A stretch of DNA of 64,000 bases, taken from assembly GCF_013256625.1 (NCBI RefSeq), contig NZ_CP053908.1, forward strand, positions 2,356,001 to 2,420,000, read 5' to 3'. This DNA comes from Hymenobacter sp. BRD128. Lineage in GTDB: Bacteria; Bacteroidota; Bacteroidia; Cytophagales; Hymenobacteraceae. The translations under genes and the position numbers were made by a program. The notes under the pieces were generated by a model. It saw nothing but the letters and a program-made list of their open reading frames with translations. It searched no databases and was not told where the DNA came from. This document shows positions 41,858 to 50,391 of the stretch, piece by piece. How positions within the stretch are numbered: the stretch's first letter is position 1; every line of letters begins with the position of its first letter.

Positions 41858-43507
41858 ATGAAGCATTTAGTTGCGAAAATTCACCCCGCCGATAACGTGC
41901 TCGTCGCCCTCACCGACCTGCCCATCGGCACGCCCGTAACCTGGGACGGGGTGACCGTGACCACCACCGAAAAAATTCCGGCCAAGCACAAGCTGGCCCT
42001 GCAGCCGCTAGCCCCCGGCGACAAAGTGACGATGTACGGCGTGCTGGTGGGCAAAATGGCGTCGGCCGTAAGCCAGGGCGGCCTGCTCACCACTGCCAAC
42101 ATCAAGCACGCCACCGACGCGTACCAGGAGGGCCAGCACCAACACAGCTGGGCCCAGCCCGATGTGAGCAAGTTTAGGGAGCGCACCTTTCTGGGCTACC
42201 ACCGGCCCGACGGCCGCGTGGGCACGGCCAACTACTGGCTGGTTATCCCGCTGGTTTTCTGCGAAAACCGCAACATCCAGGTGCTCGAAGAAGCCTTGGT
42301 GAACGACCTCGGCTACGCCCGCCGCAAAAGCTACCAGCCCCAGACCCAGGCCCTGGTAGAGCTGCTGAAGGCCGGCAAGTCGGTAGAGGAAATTCTGGCC
42401 ACCGACCTGCATTCGGCCGAAGTGGACTACCAGAAGCCCCGGCTGTTTCCGAATGTCGATGGCATTCGGTTTTTGCAGCACGAGGGTGGCTGCGGCGGCA
42501 TCCGGCAGGATGCCCAGACCCTGTGCGGCCTGCTGGCCGGCTACATCACCCACCCTAACGTGGCCGGCGCTACGGTGCTCAGCCTGGGCTGCCAGAACGC
42601 GCAGGTGAGCATGCTGCAGGACGAAATCAACAAGCGCGACCCGCACTTTGCCAAGCCGCTGTTTGTGCTGGAGCAGCAGAAAATCGGCACCGAAGAGGCC
42701 CTGGTGAGTACGGCCCTGCGCCAAACCTTCGCCGGCCTCATGCAGGCCAACCAGCAGCAGCGCCAGCCCGCGCCGCTCAGCAAGCTGACTATCGGGCTGG
42801 AATGCGGCGGCTCGGATGGCTTTTCGGGCATCTCGGCCAACCCGGCCGTGGGCCACGTGTCGGACCTACTGGTGGCGCTCGGCGGCTCGGTTATCCTGGC
42901 CGAATTTCCGGAGCTATGCGGCGTGGAGCAGGAAATCGTGAACCGCTCGGTGGACCACGACACGGCTCAGCGCTTTACTGCGCTTATGAAAGCCTACGGC
43001 GAGAGCGCGGTGGCCGTGGGCTCGGGCTTCGACATGAACCCCTCGCCCGGCAACATCCGCGATGGGCTCATCACCGACGCCATGAAATCGGCCGGCGCGG
43101 CCCGCAAGGGCGGCTCGTCGCCGGTAGTGGCCGTTTTGGATTATCCTGAATTAGTAACCAAGCCGGGCCTGAACCTGCTTTGCACGCCCGGCAACGACGT
43201 GGAAAGCACCACCGCCGAAGTCGGCTCGGGCGCCAACGTGGTGCTCTTCACCACCGGGCTAGGCACGCCTACCGGCAACCCCATCGCCCCGGTCGTCAAA
43301 ATCAGCTCCAACACCAAGCTGGCCGAGCGCATGCCCGACATCATCGACCTGAACACCGGCACCGTCATCGACGGCGAAGAAACCATCGCGCAGGCCGGCG
43401 AGCGCATTCTCGACTACGTGGTGCAGGTGGCTAGCGGGTTGGAGGTAAGCGCCGTAAGGCACGGCCAAACCGACTTTATTCCGTGGAAGCGCGGGGTGTC
43501 GCTGTAA
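41858..43507 (+). CDS. uxaA: Altronate dehydratase
   Basis: The 549-residue protein has an N-terminal SAF domain (about 1-95, MKHLVAKIHPADNVLVALTD) and the UxaA/GarD C-terminal domain (FLGYHRPDGRVGTANYWLVI, HEGGCGGIRQDAQTLCGLLA, SLGCQNAQ, GLECGGSDGFSGISANPAVG, PSPGNIRDG). The Cys and His residues of HEGGCGG and the CGGSD segment are typical of the iron-dependent active site. It dehydrates D-altronate to KDG. The long N-terminal SAF form is the normal two-domain version. A palindromic repeat (43523-43624) separates it from uxaC. Confidence 0.94.
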   Translation: MKHLVAKIHPADNVLVALTDLPIGTPVTWDGVTVTTTEKIPAKHKLALQPLAPGDKVTMYGVLVGKMASAVSQGGLLTTANIKHATDAYQEGQHQHSWAQPDVSKFRERTFLGYHRPDGRVGTANYWLVIPLVFCENRNIQVLEEALVNDLGYARRKSYQPQTQALVELLKAGKSVEEILATDLHSAEVDYQKPRLFPNVDGIRFLQHEGGCGGIRQDAQTLCGLLAGYITHPNVAGATVLSLGCQNAQVSMLQDEINKRDPHFAKPLFVLEQQKIGTEEALVSTALRQTFAGLMQANQQQRQPAPLSKLTIGLECGGSDGFSGISANPAVGHVSDLLVALGGSVILAEFPELCGVEQEIVNRSVDHDTAQRFTALMKAYGESAVAVGSGFDMNPSPGNIRDGLITDAMKSAGAARKGGSSPVVAVLDYPELVTKPGLNLLCTPGNDVESTTAEVGSGANVVLFTTGLGTPTGNPIAPVVKISSNTKLAERMPDIIDLNTGTVIDGEETIAQAGERILDYVVQVASGLEVSAVRHGQTDFIPWKRGVSL

Positions 43508-43522
43508 CTTAACTCACCACCT

Positions 43523-43624
43523 AAAGAACGTCATGCTGAGCGCAGTGAAGCATCTTGGCCGCTTCATCCACGTCGTTCAACGACTCTGCCAAGATGCTTT
43601 ACTGTGTTCAGCATGACGTTCTTT
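43523..43624. repeat. Interspersed imperfect palindrome, copy 5
   Basis: AAAGAACGTCATGCTGAGCG pairs with the complement ending CAGCATGACGTTCTTT; inner arms GAAGCATCTTGG and CCAAGATGCTTT also pair. Located between uxaA and uxaC, it could attenuate transcription inside the uxa group. Confidence 0.9.
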
Positions 43625-43658
43625 TGTGCGTTTCTATCGCTAACTGCTAACTGAAATT

Positions 43659-45104
43659 ATGAAGCCCTTTCTCTCCGACGACTTCCTGCTGCAAACCGAA
43701 ACGGCCCGCACGCTCTACCACCAGCACGCCGCGCCGCAGCCCATTATCGACTACCACTGCCACCTGCCGCCCGACCAGATTGCCCAGAACCGGCAGTTCG
43801 ACAACATCACCCAAATCTGGCTCTACGGCGACCACTACAAGTGGCGCGCCATGCGGGCCAACGGCGTGAACGAGCGCTTTGTGACGGGCGATGCCTCGGA
43901 CTGGGAGAAGTTTGAGAAATGGGCCGCCACGGTGCCCTACACCGTACGCAACCCCCTCTACCACTGGACGCACCTGGAGCTGCGCCGCTACTTCGGCATT
44001 ACTGAGCTGCTGAACAAAGACAGCGCCCGCCGCATCTACGACCAGTGCAACGCGCTGCTCCAAACGCCCGCATACAGTGTGCAGGGCCTGCTGCGCAAAA
44101 TGAACGTGGCAACCGTGTGCACCACCGACGACCCGGCCGACACCTTGGAGCACCACCAGGCGCTGGCTAGCCACGACTTTGGCACCCGCATTCTGCCCAC
44201 CTTCCGCCCCGACAAGGCCATGACGCCCGAGGCCGCCGACTACCGCCAGTACCTCGATAAGCTGGGCGCGGCGGCCAATGTAGACATTCGCACCTACGCC
44301 GACCTGCTGGCCGCCCTGCGCCAGCGCCACGATTTCTTCGCTAGCCTCGGCGGCCGCCTCTCCGACCACGGCCTGGAGCAGATTTATGCCGCCGACTATA
44401 CCGCCGCCGAGGTCGCCGCCATTTTTGAAAAAGCGCAGGCTAGCCAGCCGCTTTCGCCGTTGGAGGTGGAGCAATTCAAGTCGGCCATGCTGGTCGAGCT
44501 GGCCATCATGGACTGGGAGAAGGGCTGGACGCAGCAGTTTCACCTCGGTGCGCTCCGTAACAATAATACCCGCGCCCTGCGCGAGCTAGGCCCCGACACG
44601 GGCTGGGACTCGATTGGCGACTTCTCGCAGGCCCGGGCGCTCTCGCGCTTCTTAGACCGGCTCGACAACCAGAATAAGCTGGCCAAAACTATCCTCTACA
44701 ACCTCAACCCGGCCGATAACGACCTGTTTGCCACCATGATTGGCAACTTTCAGGATGGCTCGGTAGCGGGTAAAATTCAGTTCGGCTCGGGCTGGTGGTT
44801 TCTGGACCAGAAGGATGGCATGGAAAAGCAGCTTAATGCCCTCAGCAACATGGGCTTGCTGAGCCAGTTTGTGGGCATGCTCACCGACTCGCGCAGCTTC
44901 CTCTCCTTCCCGCGCCACGAGTATTTCCGCCGCATTCTGTGCAACCTGCTGGGCCGCGACGTGGAGAACGGCGAGCTGCCCGCCGAGGAGCTACCCTGGC
45001 TAGGTAAGCTGGTAGAAAATATCAGCTACGGCAATGCCAAAACCTACTTTGGCTTTGAGGCGGCCGCCAAGCCGGTGAGCACGGGAGAGTTGGTGGCTAG
45101 CTAG
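43659..45104 (+). CDS. uxaC: Uronate isomerase (glucuronate/galacturonate isomerase)
   Basis: The 481-residue protein is full length (E. coli UxaC is 470) with the metal-binding DYHCHLPPDQIAQN motif, the region KWRAMRANGVNERFVTG, the FHLGALRNNNTR segment and the C-terminal TDSRSFLSFPRHEYFRRILCN with conserved Asp and Arg. It converts D-galacturonate to D-tagaturonate, the first cytoplasmic step for saturated units released by the polygalacturonase, and D-glucuronate to D-fructuronate. Confidence 0.96.
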   Translation: MKPFLSDDFLLQTETARTLYHQHAAPQPIIDYHCHLPPDQIAQNRQFDNITQIWLYGDHYKWRAMRANGVNERFVTGDASDWEKFEKWAATVPYTVRNPLYHWTHLELRRYFGITELLNKDSARRIYDQCNALLQTPAYSVQGLLRKMNVATVCTTDDPADTLEHHQALASHDFGTRILPTFRPDKAMTPEAADYRQYLDKLGAAANVDIRTYADLLAALRQRHDFFASLGGRLSDHGLEQIYAADYTAAEVAAIFEKAQASQPLSPLEVEQFKSAMLVELAIMDWEKGWTQQFHLGALRNNNTRALRELGPDTGWDSIGDFSQARALSRFLDRLDNQNKLAKTILYNLNPADNDLFATMIGNFQDGSVAGKIQFGSGWWFLDQKDGMEKQLNALSNMGLLSQFVGMLTDSRSFLSFPRHEYFRRILCNLLGRDVENGELPAEELPWLGKLVENISYGNAKTYFGFEAAAKPVSTGELVAS

Positions 45105-45151
45105 GCCCTCTCTTTGCCTGAAACCCTCGTTTACGCCTGCCTCACTGGCAG

Positions 45152-45163
45152 GGTATCGGGAAC
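45152..45163 (-). promoter_or_regulatory. Weak third LacI operator candidate before kdgK
   Basis: On the minus strand GTTCCCGATACC matches the core GTTACCGATAAC at 10 of 12 positions and is preceded by AAAC as in the other sites. It lies 135 bp upstream of kdgK. Palindrome quality is poor, so the call is tentative. Confidence 0.4.
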
Positions 45164-45178
45164 GTTTGCATTAAAAAA

Positions 45179-45227
45179 GACGGGAAAAGCAGGTTTACGC
45201 ACCCTTTACTAGCCTACCTTTCCCGTC
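45179..45227. repeat. Inverted repeat before kdgK
   Basis: GACGGGAAAAGCAGG pairs with CCTACCTTTCCCGTC (two mismatches) around a loop of about 19 nt, preceded by an A6 run at 45173-45178. It may be a terminator for the minus strand or a processing site between uxaC and kdgK. Confidence 0.55.
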
Positions 45228-45297
45228 TCATTCCCTCCTGACCAGCGCCCGGCTCGGCCCTCGCCGGGCTAAAAACGACCCTAGCGCCCCCGCCCTC

Positions 45298-46311
45298 ATG
45301 AAGCAAGTCGTAACCTTCGGCGAAGTGATGATGCGGCTCTCGCCGCCGCTGAACTACCGGCTGCCGCAGACCGCCACCCTCGAAGTAACCTACGGCGGCG
45401 GCGACGCCAACGTAGCCGCCGCCCTCTCCCAAATGGGCGTGCCCGCCGCCCACGTGTCGGCCTTTCCGGCCAATGAGCTGGGCTACGCCGCCGCCAACCA
45501 CCTGCGCCGCTACGGCGTCGATACCACCCACTGCCACTTCACCGAAGGCCACCGGCTAGGGCTGTATTTCTTGGAAGTCGGTGCCTCGCTGCGGCCCAGC
45601 CGCATCGTGTACGACCGCGCTGACTCGGCCTTCGCGCACCTCGACCCCAGCGCTTTTAACTGGGATGAAATCCTGAAAGAAGCCGGCTGGCTGCACTGGA
45701 CGGGTATCACGCCCGCCATCTCGGCCGCCGCCGCCCAGGCCACGGCCGACGCCATTGCGGCGGCGCGCCGGCTAGGGGTCACCGTATCGGCCGACGTGAA
45801 CTACCGCCGCAACCTGTGGCAGTATGGCCAAAAGGCGCAGGATGTGATGCCGGGCTTGGTCGAAGGCTGCGACATTGTAGTCTGCACCGAGGGCGACGCC
45901 GACGACCTGTTCGGCATCAAGGCCGACGCGGATTCGGACAACGGCTTCATCTCAATGAGCCAGCAATTGACCCAGCGCTTTCCCAATATTAAGCGAGTGA
46001 TTGCCACCCGCCGCCAAACGCAGAGCGCCTCGCACGAGCGCATTTGCGGGCTGCTGTGGGATGATGGCGAGTTTTTCGAAACGCCCTTCTACGACATCAC
46101 GCCGGTGGTGGACCGCATCGGCGGCGGCGACTCGTTCATTTCGGGCTTCATCTACGGCTCAACTACTTACGAAGACCGCGCGCAGGCGCTCTCCTTCGCC
46201 ACCATCGCCTCGGCGCTGAAACACACCATTCACGGCGACATCAACCTGGTGACGCCGGCCGAAGTCGAGCACCTCATGCAGGGCAACCTCACCGGGCGGC
46301 TGCTCCGCTAG
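45298..46311 (+). CDS. kdgK: 2-keto-3-deoxygluconate kinase (PfkB family)
   Basis: The 337-residue sugar kinase starts with VTFGEVMMRLSPP as in KdgK, has the TYGGGDANVAAALSQMG substrate motif, and the anion-hole/catalytic motif DRIGGGDSFISGF with the catalytic Asp. It phosphorylates KDG, where the unsaturated (KduI/KduD) and saturated (UxaC/B/A) branches meet, to KDPG. kdgA follows after an AT-rich hairpin. Length and motifs are normal for the family. Confidence 0.93.
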   Translation: MKQVVTFGEVMMRLSPPLNYRLPQTATLEVTYGGGDANVAAALSQMGVPAAHVSAFPANELGYAAANHLRRYGVDTTHCHFTEGHRLGLYFLEVGASLRPSRIVYDRADSAFAHLDPSAFNWDEILKEAGWLHWTGITPAISAAAAQATADAIAAARRLGVTVSADVNYRRNLWQYGQKAQDVMPGLVEGCDIVVCTEGDADDLFGIKADADSDNGFISMSQQLTQRFPNIKRVIATRRQTQSASHERICGLLWDDGEFFETPFYDITPVVDRIGGGDSFISGFIYGSTTYEDRAQALSFATIASALKHTIHGDINLVTPAEVEHLMQGNLTGRLLR

Positions 46312-46325
46312 CGCGCTTCAATTAT

Positions 46326-46391
46326 CAATTAGCAGTGAGCAATTATTAATTGACTCGCTACTAGTAATTGATAATTGCTCACTGCTAATTG
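46326..46391. repeat. AT-rich long hairpin between kdgK and kdgA
   Basis: CAATTAGCAGTGAGCAATTA plus TTAATT pairs with AATTGATAATTGCTCACTGC plus TAATTG: 26-bp arms with one mismatch and a 14-nt loop. The sequence is far more AT-rich than the flanks. Partial cousins (AACAGTGAG/CTCACTGTT) are at 37109-37154. Confidence 0.88.
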
Positions 46392-46400
46392 AAACTAAAA

Positions 46401-47054
46401 ATGTCTTCCCAAGAAGTTATTACCCGTACCCTGGCCGCGCCGCTGGTGCCGGTTTTTTTCCACGCCGATGCGGCTTATGCGCAGTCCATTGTGCGGGGCT
46501 GCTACGCGGGGGGCGTCCGGGTATTTGAGTTTACCAACCGGGGCGCGAATGCCTTCGAGGTATTTCAGGAGCTAGCCAAGCTGGTGGCCGCCGACTGCCC
46601 CGACCTCGTGCTGGGCATCGGCACCATCTACACCGCCGCCGAGGCCGAGCGCTTCATCGCGGCCGGCGCGGCCTTCGTGGTGCAGCCCGTGACCACCGCC
46701 GAGGTAGCCGCCGCCTGCCAGCGGCACGACGTGGCCTGGGTGCCCGGCGCCATGACGCCTAATGAGATTTATGCCGCCACCCAGCTAGGGGCGCAGCTGG
46801 TTAAAATCTTCCCCGGCAACCTGGTTGGCCCGGACTACATTAAGGCCCTGCGCGGCCCCATGCCCGGCACCAAGCTCATGGTGACGGGCGGCGTCGAGCC
46901 CACCGAGGCTAGCCTCACCGAGTGGTTTGGGGCCGGCGTGAACGTGGTGGGCGTGGGCTCGCAGCTCTTCAAGGGGGCTAGCGACGCGGCCACCATCACG
47001 GCGCGGGTAGCTCCGCTGATGCAGTTTTTACAGAAGCGAGTAGCGGCTGGTTGA
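46401..47054 (+). CDS. kdgA: KDPG aldolase (bifunctional 4-hydroxy-2-oxoglutarate aldolase)
   Basis: The 217-residue class I aldolase has Glu43 in VRVFEFTNRG, GIGTIYTAAEAERFIAAGA, PVTTAEVA, WVPGAMTPNEI and the Schiff-base Lys in QLVKIFPGNLVGPDYIKAL. It splits KDPG to pyruvate and glyceraldehyde-3-phosphate, the last dedicated step of pectin sugar catabolism. ATG 46401 is chosen; the TTG at 46389 lies within the hairpin end. It is the usual length for Eda (about 213). Confidence 0.95.
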   Translation: MSSQEVITRTLAAPLVPVFFHADAAYAQSIVRGCYAGGVRVFEFTNRGANAFEVFQELAKLVAADCPDLVLGIGTIYTAAEAERFIAAGAAFVVQPVTTAEVAAACQRHDVAWVPGAMTPNEIYAATQLGAQLVKIFPGNLVGPDYIKALRGPMPGTKLMVTGGVEPTEASLTEWFGAGVNVVGVGSQLFKGASDAATITARVAPLMQFLQKRVAAG

Positions 47055-47135
47055 TAAACACTAATTGGTTGTCAATGCTTGGCAGGCTCGCAAGGCCAAC
47101 CGAATTTTAAGTATTCGATACGAAAGCTCTATTCT

Positions 47136-48512
47136 ATGAATCCCACCCTTCGCAGCTCGCCGCCCGGTGCCGATACGGCGGCCGTCATCGGCCGGTACCG
47201 CTGGACTATCTGTTCGCTGGTGTTCTTTGCCACCACCATCAACTACCTCGACCGGGCGGTTATCTCGCTGCTGAAGCCCTACCTCGAAACGGCGTTTCGC
47301 TGGAACGCGGGCGACTACGCCAACATCGAGATTGCCTTCAAGCTGGCCTACGCGGTGGGCATGATTGGGGTGGGCCGCATCATCGACAAGCTGGGTACCA
47401 AGCTCGGCTACGCGCTTTCGACGGCGCTGTGGAGCGTGGCCGCCATGGGCCACGCGCTGGTGAGCAGCACGCTGGGCTTTGGGGTGGCGCGGGGCTTTCT
47501 TGGGATTACCGAAGCCGGTAATTTCCCGGCCGCCATCAAGACGACGGCCGAGTGGTTTCCGCAGCGCGAGCGGGCCCTGGCCACGGGCATCTTCAACTCT
47601 GGCTCCAACGTGGGCGCTATTGTGGCGCCGCTCACGGTGCCACTCATCGCCGAAACCATCGGCTGGCAGTGGGCTTTCATCCTCACTGGCGCGCTGGGTT
47701 TCGTGTGGCTGGTGCTGTGGATGCTCGTGTACGAAACGCCGGCCGAGAGCAAGCGCCTGAGCAAGGCCGAGTTTGATTACATCAATGCCGATATTCCGGT
47801 GGGCCTGCCCACTGAGGGCGTGACGGAGGAAAAGCCCAAGGTGGGCTGGCTGCCGCTGCTGGGCTTCCGCCAGACCTGGGCCTTCGTGCTGGGCAAGTTC
47901 ATTACCGACCCCATCTGGTGGTTTTACCTGTTCTGGTTGCCCGACTTTCTGACCAAGCAGTACCACCTCAAGGGCACGGCCATTGCCCTGCCGGTGGCGG
48001 CCGTGTACGTGCTCTCGAGCATCGGCAGCGTAGGCGGCGGCTACTTGCCGCTCGGGTTTATCAAGCGCGGCATGCCGGCTTTCAAGGCCCGCAAAACGGC
48101 CATGCTGCTCATTGCCTGCTGCGTGTTCCCGATTGTGTTTGCGCAGTGGCTGGGGGGCATGAATATGTGGCTGGCGGTGCTGGTTATCGGCATTGCGGCG
48201 GCGGCCCACCAGGCGTGGAGCGCCAACATCTTCACCACCGTATCGGACATGTTTCCGAAGCGCGCCGTGGCCTCGGTTACGGGTATTGGCGGGATGGCGG
48301 GCGGCCTGGGCGGCATCGCCCTCACGGCCCTGGTGCAGAAGCGCATGTTTGTGCACTTCGAGAGCATCGGGCAGCTCGACAAGGCCTACTACATCATGTT
48401 TTTCATCTGCGGGGCGGCCTACCTGGTGGCCTGGGTGCTGATGTTCGCGCTGGTACCGCGCATGGAGCCCATCAAGCTCGATGAGAGCGACATTCTCCCC
48501 ACTGCTTCTTAA
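47136..48512 (+). CDS. exuT: Hexuronate transporter, MFS (ExuT-like)
   Basis: The 458-residue protein has 12 membrane segments. It matches the ExuT/anion:cation symporter group with TINYLDRAVISLLKPYLE in helix 1, GRIIDKLGTKLGY after helix 2, RGFLGITEAGNFPAAIKTTA (the family signature) and WFPQRERALATGIFNSGSN. It imports galacturonate/glucuronate across the inner membrane. ATG 47136 is chosen over the frame's earlier start at 47079 because MFS homology starts 20 residues later. Its neighbour upstream is kdgA. Confidence 0.93.
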   Translation: MNPTLRSSPPGADTAAVIGRYRWTICSLVFFATTINYLDRAVISLLKPYLETAFRWNAGDYANIEIAFKLAYAVGMIGVGRIIDKLGTKLGYALSTALWSVAAMGHALVSSTLGFGVARGFLGITEAGNFPAAIKTTAEWFPQRERALATGIFNSGSNVGAIVAPLTVPLIAETIGWQWAFILTGALGFVWLVLWMLVYETPAESKRLSKAEFDYINADIPVGLPTEGVTEEKPKVGWLPLLGFRQTWAFVLGKFITDPIWWFYLFWLPDFLTKQYHLKGTAIALPVAAVYVLSSIGSVGGGYLPLGFIKRGMPAFKARKTAMLLIACCVFPIVFAQWLGGMNMWLAVLVIGIAAAAHQAWSANIFTTVSDMFPKRAVASVTGIGGMAGGLGGIALTALVQKRMFVHFESIGQLDKAYYIMFFICGAAYLVAWVLMFALVPRMEPIKLDESDILPTAS

Positions 48513-48521
48513 GCTGCTTCT

Positions 48522-49043
48522 ATGAAACGCTCGTTCACCGCGCTGGCGCTGCTAGCCCTGCCTTTGCTTGCCCAGGCCCAAACTGCGCCCAAAGCCCGCC
48601 CGCACACTATGGCCCGGCTGCCCACCCAAAGCAATCCGGCCCAGCGCAACGCCGAGGCGGCTAAGGAAGTGGAGGCGCTGGAACGCCAGCGCTTCGCCGC
48701 CCAGGTCAGTAAGGACTATGTTTTTCTCGAAAAAGCCTTTGCCGACGACCTGGTGTACACTCACGCCAGCGGCAAGCAGAATGGCAAAGCCGACTACCTG
48801 CAAAGTATTCGCGACGGCAAGAGCGTGTACGATAAGATTGACGTGGAAAACCTCAACGTGCGCGCCTACAATGGCGGCACCGCGGCCGTGGTGAATGGCC
48901 AAATTACCATCTACCAGCCCAATAAGCCCGACGGCTCGCCCAACGTGGCCCACCTCAAGTACGTGACCGTGCAGATTAAAAATCCGCAGGGCTGGCAGGT
49001 AGTGTTGTGGCAGTCGCAGAAGCAGCCGGAAGCCACTAAATAG
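48522..49043 (+). CDS. Secreted NTF2-like protein (DUF4440)
   Basis: The 173-residue protein has a signal peptide (MKRSFTALALLALPLLAQAQ) and an NTF2-like cone fold typical of DUF4440: an N-terminal helix rich in Arg/Glu, then EKAFADDLVYTHASGKQNGK, ADYLQSIRDGK and the strands VRAYNGGTAAVVNGQITIY and WQVVLWQSQ. Members include sugar-pathway isomerases and proteins of unknown function. It starts 9 bp after exuT, so it is likely in the same transcript. Its role in pectin use is unknown. Confidence 0.82.
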   Translation: MKRSFTALALLALPLLAQAQTAPKARPHTMARLPTQSNPAQRNAEAAKEVEALERQRFAAQVSKDYVFLEKAFADDLVYTHASGKQNGKADYLQSIRDGKSVYDKIDVENLNVRAYNGGTAAVVNGQITIYQPNKPDGSPNVAHLKYVTVQIKNPQGWQVVLWQSQKQPEATK

Positions 49044-49060
49044 GTCGTTCAGCCGTGCGC

Positions 49061-49158
49061 TGGCGCGGGGCTCTGCCCCGTGCCGACACCCCGAATTACT
49101 CCAACGACTGCGGGCCAGAGGCCCGCGCCTATCCGGCACGGGGCAGAGCCCCGCGCCA
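49061..49158. repeat. GC-rich interspersed palindrome (GGGGCTCTGCCCCG type)
   Basis: TGGCGCGGGGCTCTGCCCCG plus TGCCG pairs perfectly with CGGCACGGGGCAGAGCCCCG plus CGCCA. An inner GCGGGCC/GGCCCGC hairpin lies in the loop. It is unrelated in sequence to the GTCATGCTGAG family. Confidence 0.9.
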
Positions 49159-49168
49159 ACGTGCTACT

Positions 49169-50187
49169 ATGTCTACCTCCCCTCCGCTACCCTCGCCCGA
49201 CGAGCTGGCCACGCCCGTCGGCACCACCCTTGAGCGCTACATCATGCGCAAGCAGGCCGAGTTTCCGTTTGCCACCGGCGAGCTCTCGCAGCTGCTGCGC
49301 GACGTGGCCCTGGCCAGCAAAATCATGGTGCGCGAGGTGAGCCGCGCCGGCCTTAGCAGCTTGGCCGAGGCCGTGGGCCCCGAGGGCGAAACCACTGCCC
49401 CGAGCCACCGCCTGGGCGAGGAGGCGCACATCCGCTTCGTGCGTGCCCTCACCAACGGCCGCGAGTGCTGCGCCGTGCTCAGCGAGGCCCGGCCCGACCT
49501 CATCGAAACCGGCAACCCCGACGGCAAGTACGTGGTGGCGCTCAACCCGCTCAACGGCTCGGTGAGCCTCGACTTCAACGTGAGCACGGGCACCATCTTC
49601 AGCATCTACCGGCGCGTGAGCCGCTACGGCGGGCCCGCTAGGGCCGAGGATTTTACGCAAGGCGGCCGGGCGCAGGTGGCGGCGGGCTACATCCTCTACG
49701 GCTCGAGCGTGATGCTGGTGTACACCACCGGCCACGGCGTGGCGGGCTTCACCTACGAGCCGAGTCTGGGTGAGTTTTTCCTCTCTCACCCCAAGCTGAC
49801 GATTCCGGCGCAGGGCACGGTATTCTCGTGCAACGAGGGCAACTGGTTTGACTTTCCGGAGTTTGCCCGCACCTTCCTCACCACCTGCAAGCAGCGCCGC
49901 TACACCGCCCGCTACGTGGGCTCGCTGGCCGCCGACTACCACCGCAACCTCTTCACGGGCGGCATTTACCTCTACCCGCCCACCGGCGAATGGCCCAGCG
50001 GCAAGCTGCGCCTGCTCTACGAGGCCTACCCCATCGCCTTCGTGACCGAGCAGGCCGGCGGCGTGGCCGTAACCGGCGCCGCCGATGTGCTCGATGTGCC
50101 CCTAGCCAGGATTTGCACCAGCGCGTGCCGCTCTTCGTAGGCTCGGCCGAGCTGGTGCGCGAGCTGCAAGCCGTGGCGGCGCAGTAG
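49169..50187 (+). CDS. Fructose-1,6-bisphosphatase class I-like, metal-site Asp to Asn, frameshifted
   Basis: Reading in two frames gives about 339 residues, the class I FBPase length. Matches are ATPVGTTLERYIMRKQAEFP, VNVS-like TGTIFSIYRR, LYPPTGEWPSGKLRLLYEAY and EQAGGVAVTGA. The canonical metal motif DPLDGSSNID is NPLNGSVSLD here: both metal-binding Asp are Asn, and the upstream Glu pair is reduced to SEARPDLIE. It may therefore be inactive or have another function. In frame it ends at 50140 with a wrong tail; the expected end (DLHQRVPLFVGSAELVRELQ) runs in the next frame to TAG 50187, with the break beside CCTAGCCAGG near 50105. It sits between PUL genes, consistent with a gluconeogenesis-linked paralogue. 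Confidence 0.78.
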
Positions 50188-50293
50188 CCCGGACGCTCAG
50201 TCCGGCCGTGAACCTAGCGAGTAACAATGGGCGAACGACCGGTAGCGTGCGGGGCGCACCAGGCATGCGGCCGGACTGAACGCCCGGGCTACT
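50183..50293. repeat. Interspersed palindrome (AGTAGCCCGGAC type)
   Basis: AGTAGCCCGGACGCTCAGTC plus CGGCCG pairs with CGGCCGGACTGAACGCCCGG plus GCTACT, with a loop of about 59 nt. It starts within the last codons of the FBPase-like gene. The remaining space to the ALDH start at 50392 shows no gene. Confidence 0.85.
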
Positions 50294-50391
50294 TACTGGC
50301 AACCGCCCTAACTATTAGGCCAGTCGGCCGTTTTACAGGTCTGATTCCTTTCACCAATGCGCCCAACCAACACCCGGCGCCCTTCTTTTTC

